Below, one piece after another: positions 62,587 to 64,000 of a stretch of 64,000 bases of DNA. The stretch covers positions 4,418,001-4,482,000 of the forward strand of contig NZ_CP046902.1 in the NCBI RefSeq assembly GCF_009789555.1, read 5' to 3'. This DNA comes from Stutzerimonas stutzeri (GTDB lineage Bacteria > Pseudomonadota > Gammaproteobacteria > Pseudomonadales > Pseudomonadaceae). Positions within the stretch are counted from its first letter, which is position 1, and the number at the start of each line of letters is the position of its first letter. A model generated the notes under the pieces. It ran no database searches, was not told the DNA's origin, and was given only the letters and a program-made list of their open reading frames with translations. Both the position numbers and the translations under genes were made by a program.

Positions 62587-64000
62587 ATGTCTAACGGATT
62601 GCTCGCCCTGTTCGCCTTTACCCCGATCCTGCTCGCCGCCGTTCTGCTGATTGGCCTGCGCTGGCCTGCCAGCCGCGCCATGCCTGTGGTGTTTCTGTTC
62701 ACCGCCGCCATTGGCCTATTCGTCTGGGATATGAGCTTCACCCGCATCATTGCCTCGACGCTGCAGGGTCTGGTCATCACGCTGGGACTGCTGTGGATCA
62801 TTTTCGGCGCGATCCTGCTGCTCAACACCCTCAAGCATTCCGGCGGGATCACCGCCATTCGTGCCGGTTTCACCACCATCAGCCCCGATCGGCGCATTCA
62901 GGCGATCATCATTGCCTGGCTGTTCGGCTGCTTCATCGAGGGCGCTTCCGGTTTCGGCACGCCTGCTGCCATCGCGGCCCCTTTGCTGGTTGCCGTTGGC
63001 TTTCCGGCCATGGCGGCGGTACTCATGGGCATGCTGGTGCAAAGCACCCCGGTGTCCTTCGGCGCGGTGGGTACGCCAATCGTCGTCGGTGTGAACAGTG
63101 GCCTGGACACCGCCACGCTGGGCGCGCAGCTGGCCGCGCAAGGCTCGAGCTGGGATGCGTTCCTGCAACAGATCACCAGCAGCGTGGCGATCACCCACGC
63201 CATCGTCGGTACCGTGATGCCGCTTGTCATGGCACTGATGCTGACGCGCTTCTTCGGCAAGGAAAAAAGCTGGAAGGCCGGCTTCGAAGTGCTGCCCTTC
63301 GCACTGTTCGCCGGGCTCGCCTTCACATTGCCCTACGTCGCCACGGGCGTCCTGCTCGGCCCGGAGTTCCCATCGCTGCTGGGTGGCCTCGTCGGTCTGG
63401 CCATCGTGACCACCGCCGCCCGGTTCAATTTCCTGGTGCCGAAAAAAACCTGGGATTTCGCCGACGCCAAGGATTGGCCAGCCGAGTGGATCGGCACCAT
63501 CGAAATGAAGCTCGATGACCTGGCCGCACGCCCGATGAGCGCCCTGCGTGCCTGGCTGCCTTATGTACTGGTCGGTGCGATCCTGGTGATCAGCCGCATC
63601 TTCCCGCAGGTGTCCGCCGCGCTGAAATCGGTCTCGCTCGCCTTCTCCAACATCCTCGGAGAAGCGGGTGTCAGCGCCAGCATCGAGCCGCTGTTCCTGC
63701 CAGGCGGTATTCTGGTGGCCGTCGTGCTGATCACGTTTTTCATCCACGGTATGCGCGCGGCCGAACTCAAAGCGGCCGTCAAGGAGTCCAGCGGCGTGCT
63801 GCTCAGCGCCGGATTCGTCCTGCTGTTCACCGTGCCGATGGTACGCATCCTGATCAACTCGGGCGTGAATGCGGGCGACCTGCCGAGCATGCCGATCGCC
63901 ATGGCCCGTTATGTCGCCGACAGCGTAGGCGGCATTTATCCGCTGCTGGCGCCGTCGGTCGGTGCGCTGGGCGCCTTCCTGGCCGGATCGAATACGGTCA
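62587..64000 (+). CDS. lldP: L-lactate permease (3' truncated by window)
   Basis: 471 residues are visible of an expected length of about 560. About a dozen membrane helices from the start (MSNGLLALFAFTPILLAAVL), the conserved FGCFIEGASGFGTPAAIAAP and MLVQSTPVSFGAVGTPIVVG, a central hydrophilic loop near 285-315 (KKTWDFADAKDWPAEW) and LAPSVGALGAFLAGSNTV near the cut. LctP-family proton symporters take up L- and D-lactate and glycolate. Divergent lldR and the palindrome support lactate control. Lactate dehydrogenase genes would be expected beyond the edge. Confidence 0.93.
   Translation, partial: MSNGLLALFAFTPILLAAVLLIGLRWPASRAMPVVFLFTAAIGLFVWDMSFTRIIASTLQGLVITLGLLWIIFGAILLLNTLKHSGGITAIRAGFTTISPDRRIQAIIIAWLFGCFIEGASGFGTPAAIAAPLLVAVGFPAMAAVLMGMLVQSTPVSFGAVGTPIVVGVNSGLDTATLGAQLAAQGSSWDAFLQQITSSVAITHAIVGTVMPLVMALMLTRFFGKEKSWKAGFEVLPFALFAGLAFTLPYVATGVLLGPEFPSLLGGLVGLAIVTTAARFNFLVPKKTWDFADAKDWPAEWIGTIEMKLDDLAARPMSALRAWLPYVLVGAILVISRIFPQVSAALKSVSLAFSNILGEAGVSASIEPLFLPGGILVAVVLITFFIHGMRAAELKAAVKESSGVLLSAGFVLLFTVPMVRILINSGVNAGDLPSMPIAMARYVADSVGGIYPLLAPSVGALGAFLAGSNTV

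Noticed and set aside
62716..63747. 343-codon minus-strand frame opposite lldP
   Set aside because: Very Gln/Glu/His-rich translation typical of a shadow; lldP itself is well supported.

Overview
The window is a contiguous piece of a GC-rich gammaproteobacterial chromosome. Gene content and order (dksA-gluQ-cbrXAB-crcZ-pcnB-folK-panBCD-pgi, then pnp back to ftsH, carAB, dnaKJ-grpE, recN, fur-bamE, smpB, lldR-lldP) match the conserved core of Pseudomonas in the broad sense. The combination looks most like the P. stutzeri group (Stutzerimonas), but the species call is an inference. No phage, transposase, integrase, CRISPR array or toxin-antitoxin pair is visible. This is almost entirely core genome, so the more unusual signals lie between genes.

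Layout. 1-9 kb: 3' end of a SulP transporter, an SDR dehydrogenase, a LOG-family hydrolase, three envelope or membrane genes (DUF2726, DUF5924/DUF2914, MgtC), a sorbosone-dehydrogenase-like lipoprotein, and sfsA coupled to a class I aminotransferase. 9-18.4 kb: the regulatory block dksA, gluQ, cbrX-cbrA-cbrB, the sRNA crcZ behind a sigma-54 promoter, then pcnB-folK. 18.5-22.7 kb: pantothenate synthesis (panBC, panD) and pgi. 22.8-30.2 kb: an MpaB-like protein, a thiolase, an RNA-methyltransferase-like protein, a giant DUF748 envelope protein with two tandem DUF2845 proteins, and a BON-domain protein with a candidate sigma-54 promoter.

30.4-45 kb, minus strand: ftsH-folP-glmM-tpiA-secG-tRNA-Leu, tRNA-fMet, then rimP-nusA-infB-rbfA-truB-rpsO-pnp. 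This is the classic transcription/translation/RNA-decay superoperon with terminators and hairpins at its joints. 45-53 kb: rlmE, yhbY, DUF4149, greA, carB, a LysE-type exporter, carA (TTG start behind a leader with a terminator-like hairpin) and dapB. 53-64 kb: dnaJ, dnaK, grpE (two clear sigma-32 promoters), recN (LexA box), fur/bamE, rnfH-ratA, smpB, and lldR/lldP; lldP runs off the window.

The most unusual signal is a family of four 37-bp elements in the gaps on both sides of the LOG gene (1906-3290). Each starts with a perfect DnaA box (TTATCCACA), has a second CACAG half-box at a fixed distance and ends in an inverted TTATCC. They sit as two pairs about 190-200 bp apart and have no match elsewhere in the window. 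A DnaA-titrating or DnaA-reactivating locus is a reasonable hypothesis. Other points worth following are a GTAAC repeat cluster before panB, T-arm-like hairpins between rpsO and pnp, the carA leader, a possibly leaderless smpB mRNA, and a long palindromic intergenic repeat after dksA.
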